A stretch of DNA of 64,000 bases from Paenibacillus xylanexedens (GTDB lineage: Bacteria > Bacillota > Bacilli > Paenibacillales > Paenibacillaceae), in NCBI RefSeq assembly GCF_001908275.1, contig NZ_CP018620.1, positions 6,634,001 through 6,698,000 on the forward strand, in the 5' to 3' direction. Made by a program: the position numbers and the translations under genes. The notes below the pieces were generated by a model, which had not been told where the DNA came from, did no database searches, and was given only the letters and a program-made list of their open reading frames with translations. Shown here one piece after another: positions 55,418-64,000 of the stretch. The number at the start of each line of letters is the position of its first letter. Position 1 is the stretch's first letter.

Positions 55418-56116
55418 ATGACTATCAAAGTACTTCTTATAGAAGATGAGAAAAATCTGGCCGACATGATTGCTTTCTTTCTTGAGGAGGAAGGATACAT
55501 CACTGAACGGGTTCATCATGCCCGCGAGGCACTTCAACTGTTTCCACAATTCCAGCCGGATATTGTTGTAACGGATCTCATGCTTCCTGAAATGGATGGA
55601 AATGATCTCGTAGAAGCCTTTCGCCAGCACTCCACTGTGCCCATTCTGATGATCTCGGCAAGCACCATGCTGAATGATCGACTTCGCGCATTGCATAATG
55701 GTGCGGATGACTTCCTGTGCAAACCATTTAGCTTGAAAGAGTTGGATGCCCGGATTAAAGCACTGCTACGAAGATCAATCATTTCCTATCAGGATAAACC
55801 GGTAAAAGAAGACAAGCAGGCAGAGGTTACTGGACATGTGAATGTGAATGAATACAGGAGAACTCTGTTTGTGGATGGCGTTGAAATCGAGGTCACTCAT
55901 ATTGAGTTTGAGATTATGAAGGAATTGTACCGAAATCCGGGCAAAGTGTTCACCCGCAATGAACTGATGGATCGGATCAAAGGCTCCGAACGCGCCTATC
56001 TGGATCGTACCATTGATGTTCATATTTCAAGTCTGCGTAAAAAAATTGAGCCTGACCCCAAGAACCCACGTTATATTAAGACGGTTTGGGGAACAGGCTA
56101 TAAATATGTGATCTAA
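55418..56116 (+). CDS. OmpR-family response regulator
   Basis: A 232-residue protein. The receiver (1-120) has acidic pocket EDE at 9-11, phosphoacceptor Asp53 (VVTDLMLPEMDG) and Lys in CKPFS. The winged-helix DNA-binding domain (about 140-232) has IEFEIMKELYRNPGKVFTR, then TIDVHISSLRKKI and TVWGTGYKY. It likely answers to the divergent PAS kinase. AGGAG precedes the ATG. Confidence 0.93.
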   Translation: MTIKVLLIEDEKNLADMIAFFLEEEGYITERVHHAREALQLFPQFQPDIVVTDLMLPEMDGNDLVEAFRQHSTVPILMISASTMLNDRLRALHNGADDFLCKPFSLKELDARIKALLRRSIISYQDKPVKEDKQAEVTGHVNVNEYRRTLFVDGVEIEVTHIEFEIMKELYRNPGKVFTRNELMDRIKGSERAYLDRTIDVHISSLRKKIEPDPKNPRYIKTVWGTGYKYVI

Positions 56117-56164
56117 TATGATCGTAACGCTTGAAAGTTAAACACCTTTGGCCATATCCCTTTT

Positions 56165-56584
56165 TTATCTCATGGATAAGATGGGTGGTATGGCTATTTC
56201 TGATTTATGGACAGACGACGAATGCAACCAATTTTCCATATCCTTGATTAGTTGATTCGGGTCTTGCTCGTTCCAGAGAATCATCTTCATCTCACCTGTA
56301 CCTGTAATTTCTTGCAGGTGACGCTTCCGAATAAGGGATTGGAAATCCGTAATGACCAGTAACGGAAGTTGTGGCATAAAAGCCCGAATGGCATTTGCTG
56401 CTGACACCGCTTCTTCGGCAACCTGATAATCAACAATACAATAACGGGCATTTTCCCAACTTCCCCGATGTGTTTCTATTGCAGAACCAGATGTTGAGTC
56501 CTCAATCCAGTTCCTGAACAATTGAATAATATTCTCATATGCAATATGACGTTTTCCATCCGAGAGCACGGTAATGGGTTCCAT
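56165..56584 (-). CDS. hypothetical protein, possibly a degenerate receiver
   Basis: A 139-residue soluble protein. Residues 47-125 have the order strand-Asp-helix-strand (YCIVDYQ...FMPQLPLLVITDF...MKMILWNEQD) that is reminiscent of a receiver domain, but the acidic pocket and the C-terminal Lys-Pro are missing. The family is unknown. GGAGG lies before the ATG. It converges with the response regulator gene. Confidence 0.6.
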   Translation of the reverse strand: MEPITVLSDGKRHIAYENIIQLFRNWIEDSTSGSAIETHRGSWENARYCIVDYQVAEEAVSAANAIRAFMPQLPLLVITDFQSLIRKRHLQEITGTGEMKMILWNEQDPNQLIKDMENWLHSSSVHKSEIAIPPILSMR

Positions 56585-56727
56585 AGGTATAACCTCCAGT
56601 TGATTCTTATCTTTATTGTGCCAATTTTCGTTTAAAAATGTTTGTGCGTGAACATGAAAGAAGTGTTAACAAATTTCGTACTTCTTCACATTAAGTGTTA
56701 GAAACGTCCACTTCACTTCTAGATGAT

Positions 56728-56756
56728 TTCGCAGATTCCACACATTGATGTAAAAT
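56728..56756 (+). promoter_or_regulatory. promoter of the CvfC-like gene
   Basis: TTCGCA (56728-56733), 17 bases, then TAAAAT (56751-56756). Each element is one or two bases from consensus. It lies 70 bases before the ATG. Confidence 0.45.
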
Positions 56757-56826
56757 AGAGAAATACCCGTGTGATTTAATTTACGGGAAGTTAAAGATGA
56801 ATCTGGTACTATAGGAGGTTACATTG

Positions 56827-57969
56827 ATGAATATTGTTTCCATTGAACCAACACCAAGTCCAAATACGATGATGCTACATCTCGATGAACGTCTGGAGGA
56901 CGGAATTCGCAAAACATATACACTGGACAACGAACGATCTGCTCCGGCGTTCATTCGCCAGATGCTTCATATTCCCGGTGTAAAGAGTGTGTTCCACACG
57001 ACAGACTTTGTGGCACTTGATCGTAAAGGGAATGCCGACTGGTCCGTTATCTTGGGTGAAGTCCAAAATCGCCTTGGACAGCAAGGCATTGATCTGGACT
57101 GGATTGAATCCGAAGATGGTTCAGGCGAGCACTTCGGAGAAGCACAGGTATTTGTACAATTCTTCCGAGGTGTACCGATGCAAATTAGGGTCAAGGCCGG
57201 GGTCAAGGAAGAACGAATCTCGTTGTCAGACCGCTTTGTCAAAGCCGTAACAGAAGTCGCCAGTGCAACGATGATCAAAGAACGTAAACTGAGTGATTAC
57301 GGTGTTCGATATGGTGAATTGCCTGATATCGCACGTGAAGTCGAGCAGGAATTGGAAGCGGCTTATCCCCCAGAACGACTCGATCAGGTTATCAAACAGG
57401 CCATTGAACATGGTACCAATTCCGAAGAGTTCGTCGAGCGCCGTCGTGAATTGGATGGGGCTGAACTTGAAGAGGCTTTGCGGAGCGAGGACTGGAATGT
57501 TCGCTATGCGGCATTTGACGGTATGGAGCCTACGGCAGAAAGACTGCCTCTCGTAGCTCATGCCCTGCATGACAACAAAATGCAGATTCGCCGCTTGGCT
57601 GTCGTATACCTGGGTGACATTCGTACACCGGAAGCGATGGAATTGTTGTATGAAGCGCTTCAGGACAATTCTCCTGCGGTACGCCGTACTGCCGGGGATA
57701 CCTTGTCGGATATCGGTGACCCTGCTGCAACCCCAGCTATGACAGCAACATTATCCGATAAAAGTAAACTTGTACGCTGGCGTGCAGCACGTTTTCTCTA
57801 TGAGGTGGGAACTGAAGAAGCAGAGCAAGCCTTGCGAGTTGCAGCCGATGATCCTGAATTTGAAGTCAGCCTGCAGGCCAAGATGGCTCTGGAGCGGATC
57901 GAATCGGGCGAACAGGCAGCTGGAACGGTATGGCAGCAGATGGCTGGCCGTAACAAAAAAGAGGAATAG
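56827..57969 (+). CDS. CvfC/YpgR-like protein with NFU-N and HEAT repeats
   Basis: A 380-residue protein. The N-terminal ~85 residues are an Nfu N-terminal-like domain (EPTPSPNTMMLHL; GVKSVFHTTDFVALDRK). A middle domain (about 95-200) follows, and the C-terminal ~170 residues are HEAT-like repeats (WNVRYAAFDGM, MQIRRLAVVYLGDIR, PAVRRTAGDTLSDIGDP, LVRWRAARFLYEVG). This matches the conserved virulence factor C family (S. aureus CvfC, B. subtilis YpgR). The function is unclear. AGGAGGT precedes the ATG at 56827; a TTG at 56824 is out of spacing. Confidence 0.85.
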   Translation: MNIVSIEPTPSPNTMMLHLDERLEDGIRKTYTLDNERSAPAFIRQMLHIPGVKSVFHTTDFVALDRKGNADWSVILGEVQNRLGQQGIDLDWIESEDGSGEHFGEAQVFVQFFRGVPMQIRVKAGVKEERISLSDRFVKAVTEVASATMIKERKLSDYGVRYGELPDIAREVEQELEAAYPPERLDQVIKQAIEHGTNSEEFVERRRELDGAELEEALRSEDWNVRYAAFDGMEPTAERLPLVAHALHDNKMQIRRLAVVYLGDIRTPEAMELLYEALQDNSPAVRRTAGDTLSDIGDPAATPAMTATLSDKSKLVRWRAARFLYEVGTEEAEQALRVAADDPEFEVSLQAKMALERIESGEQAAGTVWQQMAGRNKKEE

Positions 57970-58114
57970 TCGTCTCTCAGACCTCACATCCAACAATTGT
58001 TATTGCACTGGAAAACCATGCGCGTTATACTGATTGTCTGTTTACTAAACAGGACACACGGTGTTAAGTTGTGTTGTTCATAATTTCATAGACAATAGAT
58101 ACACCTCATCCATT

Positions 58115-58337
58115 GATGGTGAGGTAGAGGTCGCGGGTGCGATCAGTACGCTGATGGAGGCGCTAAGGAGCCGCTTATGAGATCAGCCGAAAGGTGTACC
58201 CGCCGAAGCTCATTGGACGTTCCTTATACGGTCCGTTGAGCTGGGGCTGCTGTCGAAAGGCGCAGAACTGTCACGGAAGTACATTTCCTTTATATATAAA
58301 GGTATGAATTCTTCTGTGTTGAGCTATCTTAATCATC
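58115..58337 (+). ncRNA. lysine riboswitch (L box)
   Basis: The core GAGGTAGAGGTCGCGG, AGTACGCTGATGGAG, GCCGAAAGGTGTACCC, GCCGAAGCTC, TTGAGCTGGGGCTGCTGTCG and AACTGTCACGG match the lysine riboswitch in order. The P1 arms GATGGTGAGGTAG (58115-58127) and CTATCTTAATCATC (58324-58337) pair with G-U wobbles. It should bind lysine and let the terminator form, shutting the downstream permease. It is in the leader of a LysP-type gene, as expected. Confidence 0.9.
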
Positions 58338-58365
58338 TGGGACATGGTGCGGACATTGAAATATT

Positions 58366-58398
58366 AAAGACCGCAGGCTGATGCCTGTGGTCTTTTTG
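58366..58398 (+). terminator. riboswitch-controlled terminator before lysP
   Basis: AAAGACC-GCAGGC-TGAT-GCCTGT-GGTCTTT followed by TTG, a stem of about 13 bp with one wobble. It is the expression platform of the lysine riboswitch and ends 53 bases before the permease ATG. Confidence 0.88.
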
Positions 58399-58451
58399 TT
58401 TATGAATTCAAGTATCGCAAACATCAGTATATCGAATGAAGGAGTGTTTCC

Positions 58452-59930
58452 ATGCAAGACCGCAGTAACCCAACAACAACTGGACCTTCCCTGAAAAAAG
58501 GATTACGCGCACGCCATATGACGATGATCGCCCTCGGTGGCTCAATTGGTACCGGGTTGTTTCTCGCAAGTGGTACCGCCATCTCAACCGCAGGCCCTGG
58601 TGGAGCATTAATTGCCTATGTGGCCGTTGGCATCATGGTTTATTTCCTAATGACCAGCCTTGGTGAGCTTGCTACCTTTATGCCGGACTCCGGTTCATTT
58701 AATACGTATGCCGCACGTTTTGTCGATCCTGCTCTCGGGTTCGCCATGGGCTGGAACTTTTGGTACAACTGGGCGGTAACCATTGCAGCAGAGCTTGCTG
58801 CCGCTACTGTACTCATTAAATACTGGTTCCCCGACAGTTCATCCATGTTATGGAGCTTATTGTTCCTCGTGCTGATCTTTTCCTTGAACGTGTTGTCTGT
58901 TAAAGGCTATGGAGAGTCCGAGTACTGGTTCGCCATTATTAAAGTCGCTACTGTTATCATCTTCCTGGCCGTTGGTGTGCTCATGATCTTTGGTATTATG
59001 GGCGGAGAAGCCGTTGGGTTCAGCAACTTCACCATCGGTGATGCGCCCATCCATGGCGGATTCTTCGCTGTACTTGGTGTGTTCATGGCTGCTGGATTCT
59101 CATTCCAAGGTACCGAGCTTATCGGCGTAGCCGCCGGTGAAAGTGAAAACCCGCGCGAAAATGTACCTCGTGCAATTCGTCAGGTATTTTGGCGCATTTT
59201 GATTTTTTACATTTTGGCGATTACTGTGATCAGTCTGATCATCCCGTATACGCATCCGAATCTGCTCAAAGGTGACCTGGAAAATATCGGTGTCAGCCCG
59301 TTCACACTGGTGTTTGAGAAAGCAGGCCTCGCCATTGCGGCTTCCGTCATGAATGCCGTTATCCTAACTTCCGTACTCTCTGCCGGTAACTCAGGCATGT
59401 ATGCTTCGAGCCGGGTTCTCTATGCCCTTGCCCGTGATGGTAAAGCCCCTCGTTTCCTGGGCAAGCTGAACAAAAAAGGAATTCCAATGAATGCACTTTT
59501 GCTTACAACAGCCGTTGGTATGTTGGCATTCCTTGCCTCCCTGTTCGGTGATGGGATTGTGTACACCTGGTTGTTGAATGCATCCGGTATGTGTGGTTTT
59601 ATCACTTGGCTGGGTATCGCTATCAGTCATTATCGCTTCCGTCGTGCATACGTTGCACAAGGCAGGGATCTGAGCGATCTGCCTTACCGTGCACGCTGGT
59701 TCCCGTTTGGGCCGATCTTTGCCTTTGTCCTGTGTATTATCGTGATCATCGGACAGAACTATCAGGCATTCACGGGTGATCAGATCGACTGGAGTGGAGC
59801 CATCGTTGCCTACCTGAGCGTACCCCTGTTCCTGGTGTTGTGGCTCGGTTACAAATGGATCAAAAAGACCAAAGTGGTGCCGCTGCAGGAATGTGACTTC
59901 ACACCTACCGATTCATCAAGTGATAAATAG
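58452..59930 (+). CDS. lysP: lysine-specific amino acid permease (AAT family)
   Basis: A 492-residue protein of the amino acid transporter (AAT) family with 12 membrane spans. The start RARHMTMIALGGSIGTGLFLASG (about 19-42) is the hallmark. Further conserved stretches are FSFQGTELIGVAAGESENP (about 218-236) and SSRVLYALARDGKAP. The lysine riboswitch upstream fixes the substrate as lysine with good confidence. GAAGGAG precedes the ATG. Confidence 0.92.
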   Translation: MQDRSNPTTTGPSLKKGLRARHMTMIALGGSIGTGLFLASGTAISTAGPGGALIAYVAVGIMVYFLMTSLGELATFMPDSGSFNTYAARFVDPALGFAMGWNFWYNWAVTIAAELAAATVLIKYWFPDSSSMLWSLLFLVLIFSLNVLSVKGYGESEYWFAIIKVATVIIFLAVGVLMIFGIMGGEAVGFSNFTIGDAPIHGGFFAVLGVFMAAGFSFQGTELIGVAAGESENPRENVPRAIRQVFWRILIFYILAITVISLIIPYTHPNLLKGDLENIGVSPFTLVFEKAGLAIAASVMNAVILTSVLSAGNSGMYASSRVLYALARDGKAPRFLGKLNKKGIPMNALLLTTAVGMLAFLASLFGDGIVYTWLLNASGMCGFITWLGIAISHYRFRRAYVAQGRDLSDLPYRARWFPFGPIFAFVLCIIVIIGQNYQAFTGDQIDWSGAIVAYLSVPLFLVLWLGYKWIKKTKVVPLQECDFTPTDSSSDK

Positions 59931-59942
59931 TGGCTATTTAAT

Positions 59943-60002
59943 AAAACCTCCCCTTGGCGTTGCAGTTTTCCTACTGTAGTGAAACGGGGAGGTTTTGTTT
60001 TG
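59943..60002 (+). terminator. terminator of lysP
   Basis: AAAACCTCCCC...GGGGAGGTTTTGTTTT, an 11-bp perfect stem with a long inner loop. Confidence 0.85.
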
Positions 60003-60125
60003 GGTCTACTCTTTCCCTGATCAATTCCTGTACGTCCTTTCGTCCCTGTCCATATTTTGTATAGATCCGTAAGTAGAATAGAGAAAGGTATACTATTTTT
60101 CTTGGACAACGGGAGTTGATGTATA

Positions 60126-60767
60126 ATGAAAAAATTCTCTATTCTGCTCGTTCTATTGGGCATCCTGGTCATCAGCTTTCCTTTCCTGCGGGAAACGTAT
60201 TATGACTGGCAGCAAACCCGTGTCATGAACGATCTGGAGCAATTGCAAAACGGTTTGTCTAAGCTTAATCACTCCTTCGAACAAGGCATACAGGATGCAG
60301 CTTCCACCGAGCCGACTACTGACAATACAGCTACAGTGCAAGAGCTCTCTTCGGATACGTTAGGGATACTATCGATTGACAAGATTAATGTCCGCTTACC
60401 GATTCTGGAGGGTGCAACGGAGGACAATATGAAGGTAGCTGCAACCCATCTTGTCGAAACCACCCGTATCGGGAACAAAGGTAATGCTGCCATAGCCGCT
60501 CATCGTGCCCACAAAAAAGGACGGCTGTTCAATCGTCTGGGAGAACTACAGATTGGTGATTCTATGGAAGTCACCTTGGCAGATCGAACGATTATCCAAT
60601 ATAAGGTAGATCAGATATCCGTTGTGGAGCCAACTGACTTATCTGTGCTGGAGGATCCCGGGCTTGGACAGGTCCTTACCTTGATTACCTGTGATCCACT
60701 CGTCAATCCAACACATCGCCTAATTGTAAGAGCTATTGCAGTGAAACCAAATGTTAAGGGGACCTGA
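60126..60767 (+). CDS. class D sortase
   Basis: A 213-residue sortase. One N-terminal membrane anchor (about 4-21) and an extracytoplasmic domain; the active site is His126 (AAHRAHKKG), Cys189 (LITCDPL) and Arg198 (THRLIV). The short size fits class D. It joins LPXTG-type proteins to the wall. The next gene, convergent, encodes a protein with LPQTGEE, the evident substrate. GGGAG is ten bases before the ATG. Confidence 0.9.
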   Translation: MKKFSILLVLLGILVISFPFLRETYYDWQQTRVMNDLEQLQNGLSKLNHSFEQGIQDAASTEPTTDNTATVQELSSDTLGILSIDKINVRLPILEGATEDNMKVAATHLVETTRIGNKGNAAIAAHRAHKKGRLFNRLGELQIGDSMEVTLADRTIIQYKVDQISVVEPTDLSVLEDPGLGQVLTLITCDPLVNPTHRLIVRAIAVKPNVKGT

Positions 60768-60788
60768 TCCTTCCTAAATATCACCAAA

Positions 60789-60852
60789 AAATACCCTCTA
60801 GCATATTCACACGTCGACGCTAAGTCTTCGTAGTGATTGCTAGAGGGTATTT
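60789..60852. terminator. bidirectional terminator, sortase / adhesin
   Basis: AAATACCCTCTAGCA...TGCTAGAGGGTATTT, a 15-bp perfect stem with a long loop, between the convergent sortase and LPQTG genes. Confidence 0.8.
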
Positions 60853-60893
60853 CTATCTACACACGATGAATTTTAGATACTGCGTGTTTCGAT

Positions 60894-63800
60894 CTAGCGT
60901 TGAAGCTGTTGTCTGCGGCGGAAGTACATGAATCCCGCGCTACCTAGCGCCATCAGCATCATGCCCACAGCAGTGTAAGCCATTGTGCTCTCTTCACCTG
61001 TTTGTGGCAGCATTCCCTGAGATCCAGAATTTCCGTTTGGCTGTGATGCGGAATTTCCATTGCCCTGTGATCCATCTGTATCCGTTCCAGCAGGAGGTGC
61101 AAGTGCACCATCCCCATCAGGTGCATCTGTATCCCCAACTGGAGGTGCAGTATCGTCACCGTTGGAATCGCCTGGTGTCGGTGTCACTACCCCGGAATCT
61201 TCATCTGTCGGACTTTCGGTTCCTCCCCCAGACTCTGTAGGTTCAGTTACAACCGTGCCTGGAACCGACGGATTTGGCTTTCCTGGTTCCGGAGTTACTG
61301 GTTTCTCTGGATCTGGTGTTACACCCGTAGTAGGTGTTCCCGGATTATAAGGTCCACTAGACCCACCACCCGATACCGGGATAGCCTGATTTGTTTTTTC
61401 CACAACTACAGCTTCGGTTTGTATGTTCGTAATTTCAAATGGTACTGGTGTTGTTTCCAACATGTATCCGTTAGGCGCTTTTATTTCAACCAACTGATAT
61501 TTATTGATATCCAAGCCTTCAAGTACAATTTCACCTTGTTGATTGGTTGTCAATGTAGCTTCATCTAGACCTGTTACCTTGTGGAACTCCCAATTCCCAT
61601 TTGCATCCATCAATGCAGTCTGAGCTCGTAATTCAAATACAGCTCCTTGAAGGTGCTGAGTTCGACCCGCATTGGTTTTAATCAATTTCACAGAACGATC
61701 ATTTTTTTTATTTTCAATGGTTAATTGAGTTTCCGGTTTGATAATAGATACAAGCGTCTCCGGCTGTTCAATAACAAAGCCTTCTGCCTTGGTCTCTACC
61801 AATGTATATGAACCATAATCCAAACCATCGAATTCAATGACCCCATTTAGGTCGGTTACTTTTGTATCGATGACAATGTTGGAACGATCACGCAATTCGA
61901 ATTCAATTCCGCTTAATACGGACTTATCCTTGGCATTTACTTTGGTAACGACAAGTTTACCACCTGCACCCATTGCATTAGACTTCGTCAATGTAATACT
62001 CTCCGTCTGATTCTCTACAATCGTGAACGGAATTGATGTAGCATCCAATTGATAAAACTCAGGTGCCGCGACTTCTACCAGCTCATAATCCCCTGGCAAC
62101 AGTCCACCTTTGGCGATCTTTCCATCTTCCCCTGTCGTTAACTCATCGATTTTCTCTCGCGTTGCTCCGTCCTTGGAGTACAATTCGAAAGTTGCACCCT
62201 TAAGTGTCTTGGAGGAGTCCACCGCATCTACCTTGGTTAATTCGAAGCCTTGACGAATCTTTTTATTTTCAATTTCAAAAGCGATATCCGCATCCTTGAA
62301 TTCAATCGTTTTACCTGATGCAGAGCCATATTCAGGATCAACCAAGTATCCTGCCGGTGCAGATAATTCTTTTAACTTATAAGGTACACCGTTGGTTAGA
62401 TTGTTTAATCGATAGTTTCTGGAGCTTTCAACCACACCATTCTCGTCCGTTGGTTTCAATGTTTCCAGAAGCGTAGTTCCAGACGCATTATAGATTGCAA
62501 ATATTGCCCCCTCCAGCGGAACTCCTGTATCACTGACTTTGTGAATTCTGATTTTGCCCAGACCTGTAGAGGCTCCTCCACCTGCTCCAGCCAAGGAAAC
62601 TTTGATTCCCGACTGATTACCTTCCCCGATTACCGAGGAAGATTGGCCTGCAAATTCAACCTTATTCTCAATTCGGGCGCCATGATCGGCATTAATATAA
62701 GACTGATATTCCAAAATGAATGCGGTATGGATATCTTTCTTGAAGGTAAAGGTAAATGTATTGCCCTCTACATTCAATTCATAATCAGCCGGATCAACCA
62801 ATCCAGCTTTGGTGGATACATTGCCTGAATTGTTGGCAGGTAAATTGGTTGCATATAATTTCAATGAATCAGCCAATAAAATCTGGTTCTCTGACAAGGT
62901 ATCTGTTAATTGATTACCCGCGGGATTGAAAGATTGACTTGGATTGATATTTACCGTCCATGATGCTTTATCCGTTGTACCTTCTTGCTTCCCTGTTTTG
63001 CGCACGTATACACCACCGTTGGCAGGTGTAACACTGGCTGATCTATTAAATCGTATTGCACCACCCTCACCATCCGTCAGAACAGCCTGGTTGGCATATG
63101 CGCCTGCGACAGAATATGGTCCATCCAGACTTGTTTGGTACTGAATGCGATAAGCCATTTTGCCAATGTTACCCAGATCCAACGCAAAACCTTTACCGTC
63201 CGGGTTCAACTGGAATTGACCAGATGTGAGCGGAACCTCGCTACCTACAGCAGTAACATTATTGGCTCCCTGCAACTCTAACTCATGAACTTTCAATGAG
63301 CCGTCTACGAAAGATTGGTCTCCAGTGTAAGCATCCTTAAGGATTGCATCCTTAATATCAAACAAATTGTAGTTTACATCGATTGTCCAGGTGATCTTTT
63401 TATCTTTGGCGCTATATTCACCCTTTTTGTTACCATTTTGAATCGTGTAGTCTTGCGGTTTGACCGCAGCAGATTTGGTAATCGCAGTCTGTTTTACATC
63501 AGACTCTTCCCAATCGATCTTGGCTGAGTTGCGATATTCATCATTCGTTGGCATACCCGCTGTGGGATCGAAGCTTGTCTTATAAGTAATAACATGCTCC
63601 GTACTGAGCGTTACGCCGTCCTTCAAGCGAAGTGAGAATCCTTTTTCATACGTTGGATCAGCCGGGTCTGGAGTCAGTTCAAAGTCCTCTTTGTTAACAC
63701 CACTCACTTGAAGACTACCCGGAATCAGTTTCATATGTCTGCCTTCGTAATTGTCGGTGATGACGATATCCGTCATGTCCTGCAAATCACGGTTCAAAAC

Positions 63801-64000
63801 AATCTGCCATTCGATTTCTTTTGTGTTGAAATTTTCACTTTTTACACTCTTTGCAAAAATGACTTCCTGAATGTCTCTTCGACCTGTTTTGGAAGTACCA
63901 TCATACATGTTCACTGTGTTCGTAATGGTGTCGTTTGTATAAACACGATGAATGGATTGTGTATCATATTCAATCTCATAGGCCTTTGTAATATCGTTCT
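60894..64000 (-). CDS. LPQTG wall-anchored adhesin with collagen-binding-like and SpaA/Cna_B repeats, 5' end missing
   Basis: At least 1034 residues; the frame is open to the right edge, so the N-terminus and signal peptide are outside the window. The visible N-terminal ~450 residues are repeated collagen-binding-domain-like modules (e.g. FNTKEIEWQIVLNRDL, ITDNYEGRH). About four SpaA/Cna_B domains follow, each starting like KVDAVDSSKTLKGATFELY and ending near ELVEVAAPEFY, likely with Lys-Asn/Asp isopeptide bonds. A Pro/Thr/Gly-rich wall-spanning segment precedes the sorting signal: LPQTGEE 38 residues from the end, a hydrophobic span and RRRQQLQR. Confidence 0.92.
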   Translation of the reverse strand, partial: NDITKAYEIEYDTQSIHRVYTNDTITNTVNMYDGTSKTGRRDIQEVIFAKSVKSENFNTKEIEWQIVLNRDLQDMTDIVITDNYEGRHMKLIPGSLQVSGVNKEDFELTPDPADPTYEKGFSLRLKDGVTLSTEHVITYKTSFDPTAGMPTNDEYRNSAKIDWEESDVKQTAITKSAAVKPQDYTIQNGNKKGEYSAKDKKITWTIDVNYNLFDIKDAILKDAYTGDQSFVDGSLKVHELELQGANNVTAVGSEVPLTSGQFQLNPDGKGFALDLGNIGKMAYRIQYQTSLDGPYSVAGAYANQAVLTDGEGGAIRFNRSASVTPANGGVYVRKTGKQEGTTDKASWTVNINPSQSFNPAGNQLTDTLSENQILLADSLKLYATNLPANNSGNVSTKAGLVDPADYELNVEGNTFTFTFKKDIHTAFILEYQSYINADHGARIENKVEFAGQSSSVIGEGNQSGIKVSLAGAGGGASTGLGKIRIHKVSDTGVPLEGAIFAIYNASGTTLLETLKPTDENGVVESSRNYRLNNLTNGVPYKLKELSAPAGYLVDPEYGSASGKTIEFKDADIAFEIENKKIRQGFELTKVDAVDSSKTLKGATFELYSKDGATREKIDELTTGEDGKIAKGGLLPGDYELVEVAAPEFYQLDATSIPFTIVENQTESITLTKSNAMGAGGKLVVTKVNAKDKSVLSGIEFELRDRSNIVIDTKVTDLNGVIEFDGLDYGSYTLVETKAEGFVIEQPETLVSIIKPETQLTIENKKNDRSVKLIKTNAGRTQHLQGAVFELRAQTALMDANGNWEFHKVTGLDEATLTTNQQGEIVLEGLDINKYQLVEIKAPNGYMLETTPVPFEITNIQTEAVVVEKTNQAIPVSGGGSSGPYNPGTPTTGVTPDPEKPVTPEPGKPNPSVPGTVVTEPTESGGGTESPTDEDSGVVTPTPGDSNGDDTAPPVGDTDAPDGDGALAPPAGTDTDGSQGNGNSASQPNGNSGSQGMLPQTGEESTMAYTAVGMMLMALGSAGFMYFRRRQQLQR

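Larger units (their letters stand above)
57970..58451. other. lysP leader region
   Basis: This 482-base gap is explained mostly by the lysine riboswitch (58115-58337) and its terminator (58366-58398). A 15-bp palindrome, CTGTTTACTAAACAG, lies at 58038-58052 upstream. No gene. Confidence 0.7.

Overview
The window is a chromosomal segment of a Gram-positive endospore former, almost certainly a Paenibacillus. The evidence is a 16S/23S rRNA operon with Bacillales-type leader and spacer, the ygxA-ygzB-perR block next to rrn as in Bacillus subtilis, gatCAB, a YyaC-type spore protein, a SigY operon, a SigB-type partner-switching system, and Shine-Dalgarno sites close to AGGAGG in front of nearly every gene. 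Starts below were chosen from those sites, so several differ from the longest open frame, and a few are TTG or GTG. I see no phage, transposase, CRISPR array or tRNA gene.

Layout. 1-3.6 kb: the 5' half of 23S rRNA, spacer, 16S rRNA and rrn promoter, all on the minus strand. 3.8-10.8 kb: ygxA, ygzB, a membrane-anchored GH18 hydrolase, perR, two membrane proteins, an MgtC-like protein. 10.9-16.8 kb: GNAT acetyltransferase, gatB-gatA-gatC, a hypothetical, the sigY operon, a short hypothetical. 17-28.9 kb: MBL hydrolase/thioredoxin-like/DedA operon, a palindromic non-coding element, a large O-antigen-ligase-like protein with a GC-rich core, methyltransferase, hydrolase, YyaC, YfkK, pirin and asparaginase genes.

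29-44 kb is the most interesting part. A minus-strand run (41.6 to 32.4 kb) encodes a receiver-PP2C phosphatase, a 1241-residue hybrid kinase with three receivers, a CheR-type methyltransferase, a soluble receiver-kinase-receiver protein, RsbV, RsbW and a SigB-family sigma factor. This is the gene set of the RsbK/RsbY/RsbM stress pathway known from the Bacillus cereus group, plus one extra hybrid kinase. Immediately on both sides lie small stress-type genes (PAP2 phosphatase, GlsB/YeaQ, YtxH, DUF5665, YflT-like, DUF948/YtxG-like, DUF1328). Five of their upstream regions carry GTTT-N12/14-GGG(T/A)-like elements that fit a SigB promoter. The sigma factor and a good part of its regulon therefore seem to sit together.

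44-60 kb: a secreted SH3-like protein, CDF transporter, YkpA ABC-F protein, MBL hydrolase, a cytochrome bd (YthAB-type) operon with two small membrane proteins, a divergent two-component pair, a CvfC/YpgR-like HEAT protein, and a lysine riboswitch controlling a LysP-type permease. 60-64 kb: a class D sortase convergent with a giant LPQTG surface adhesin that runs off the right edge.
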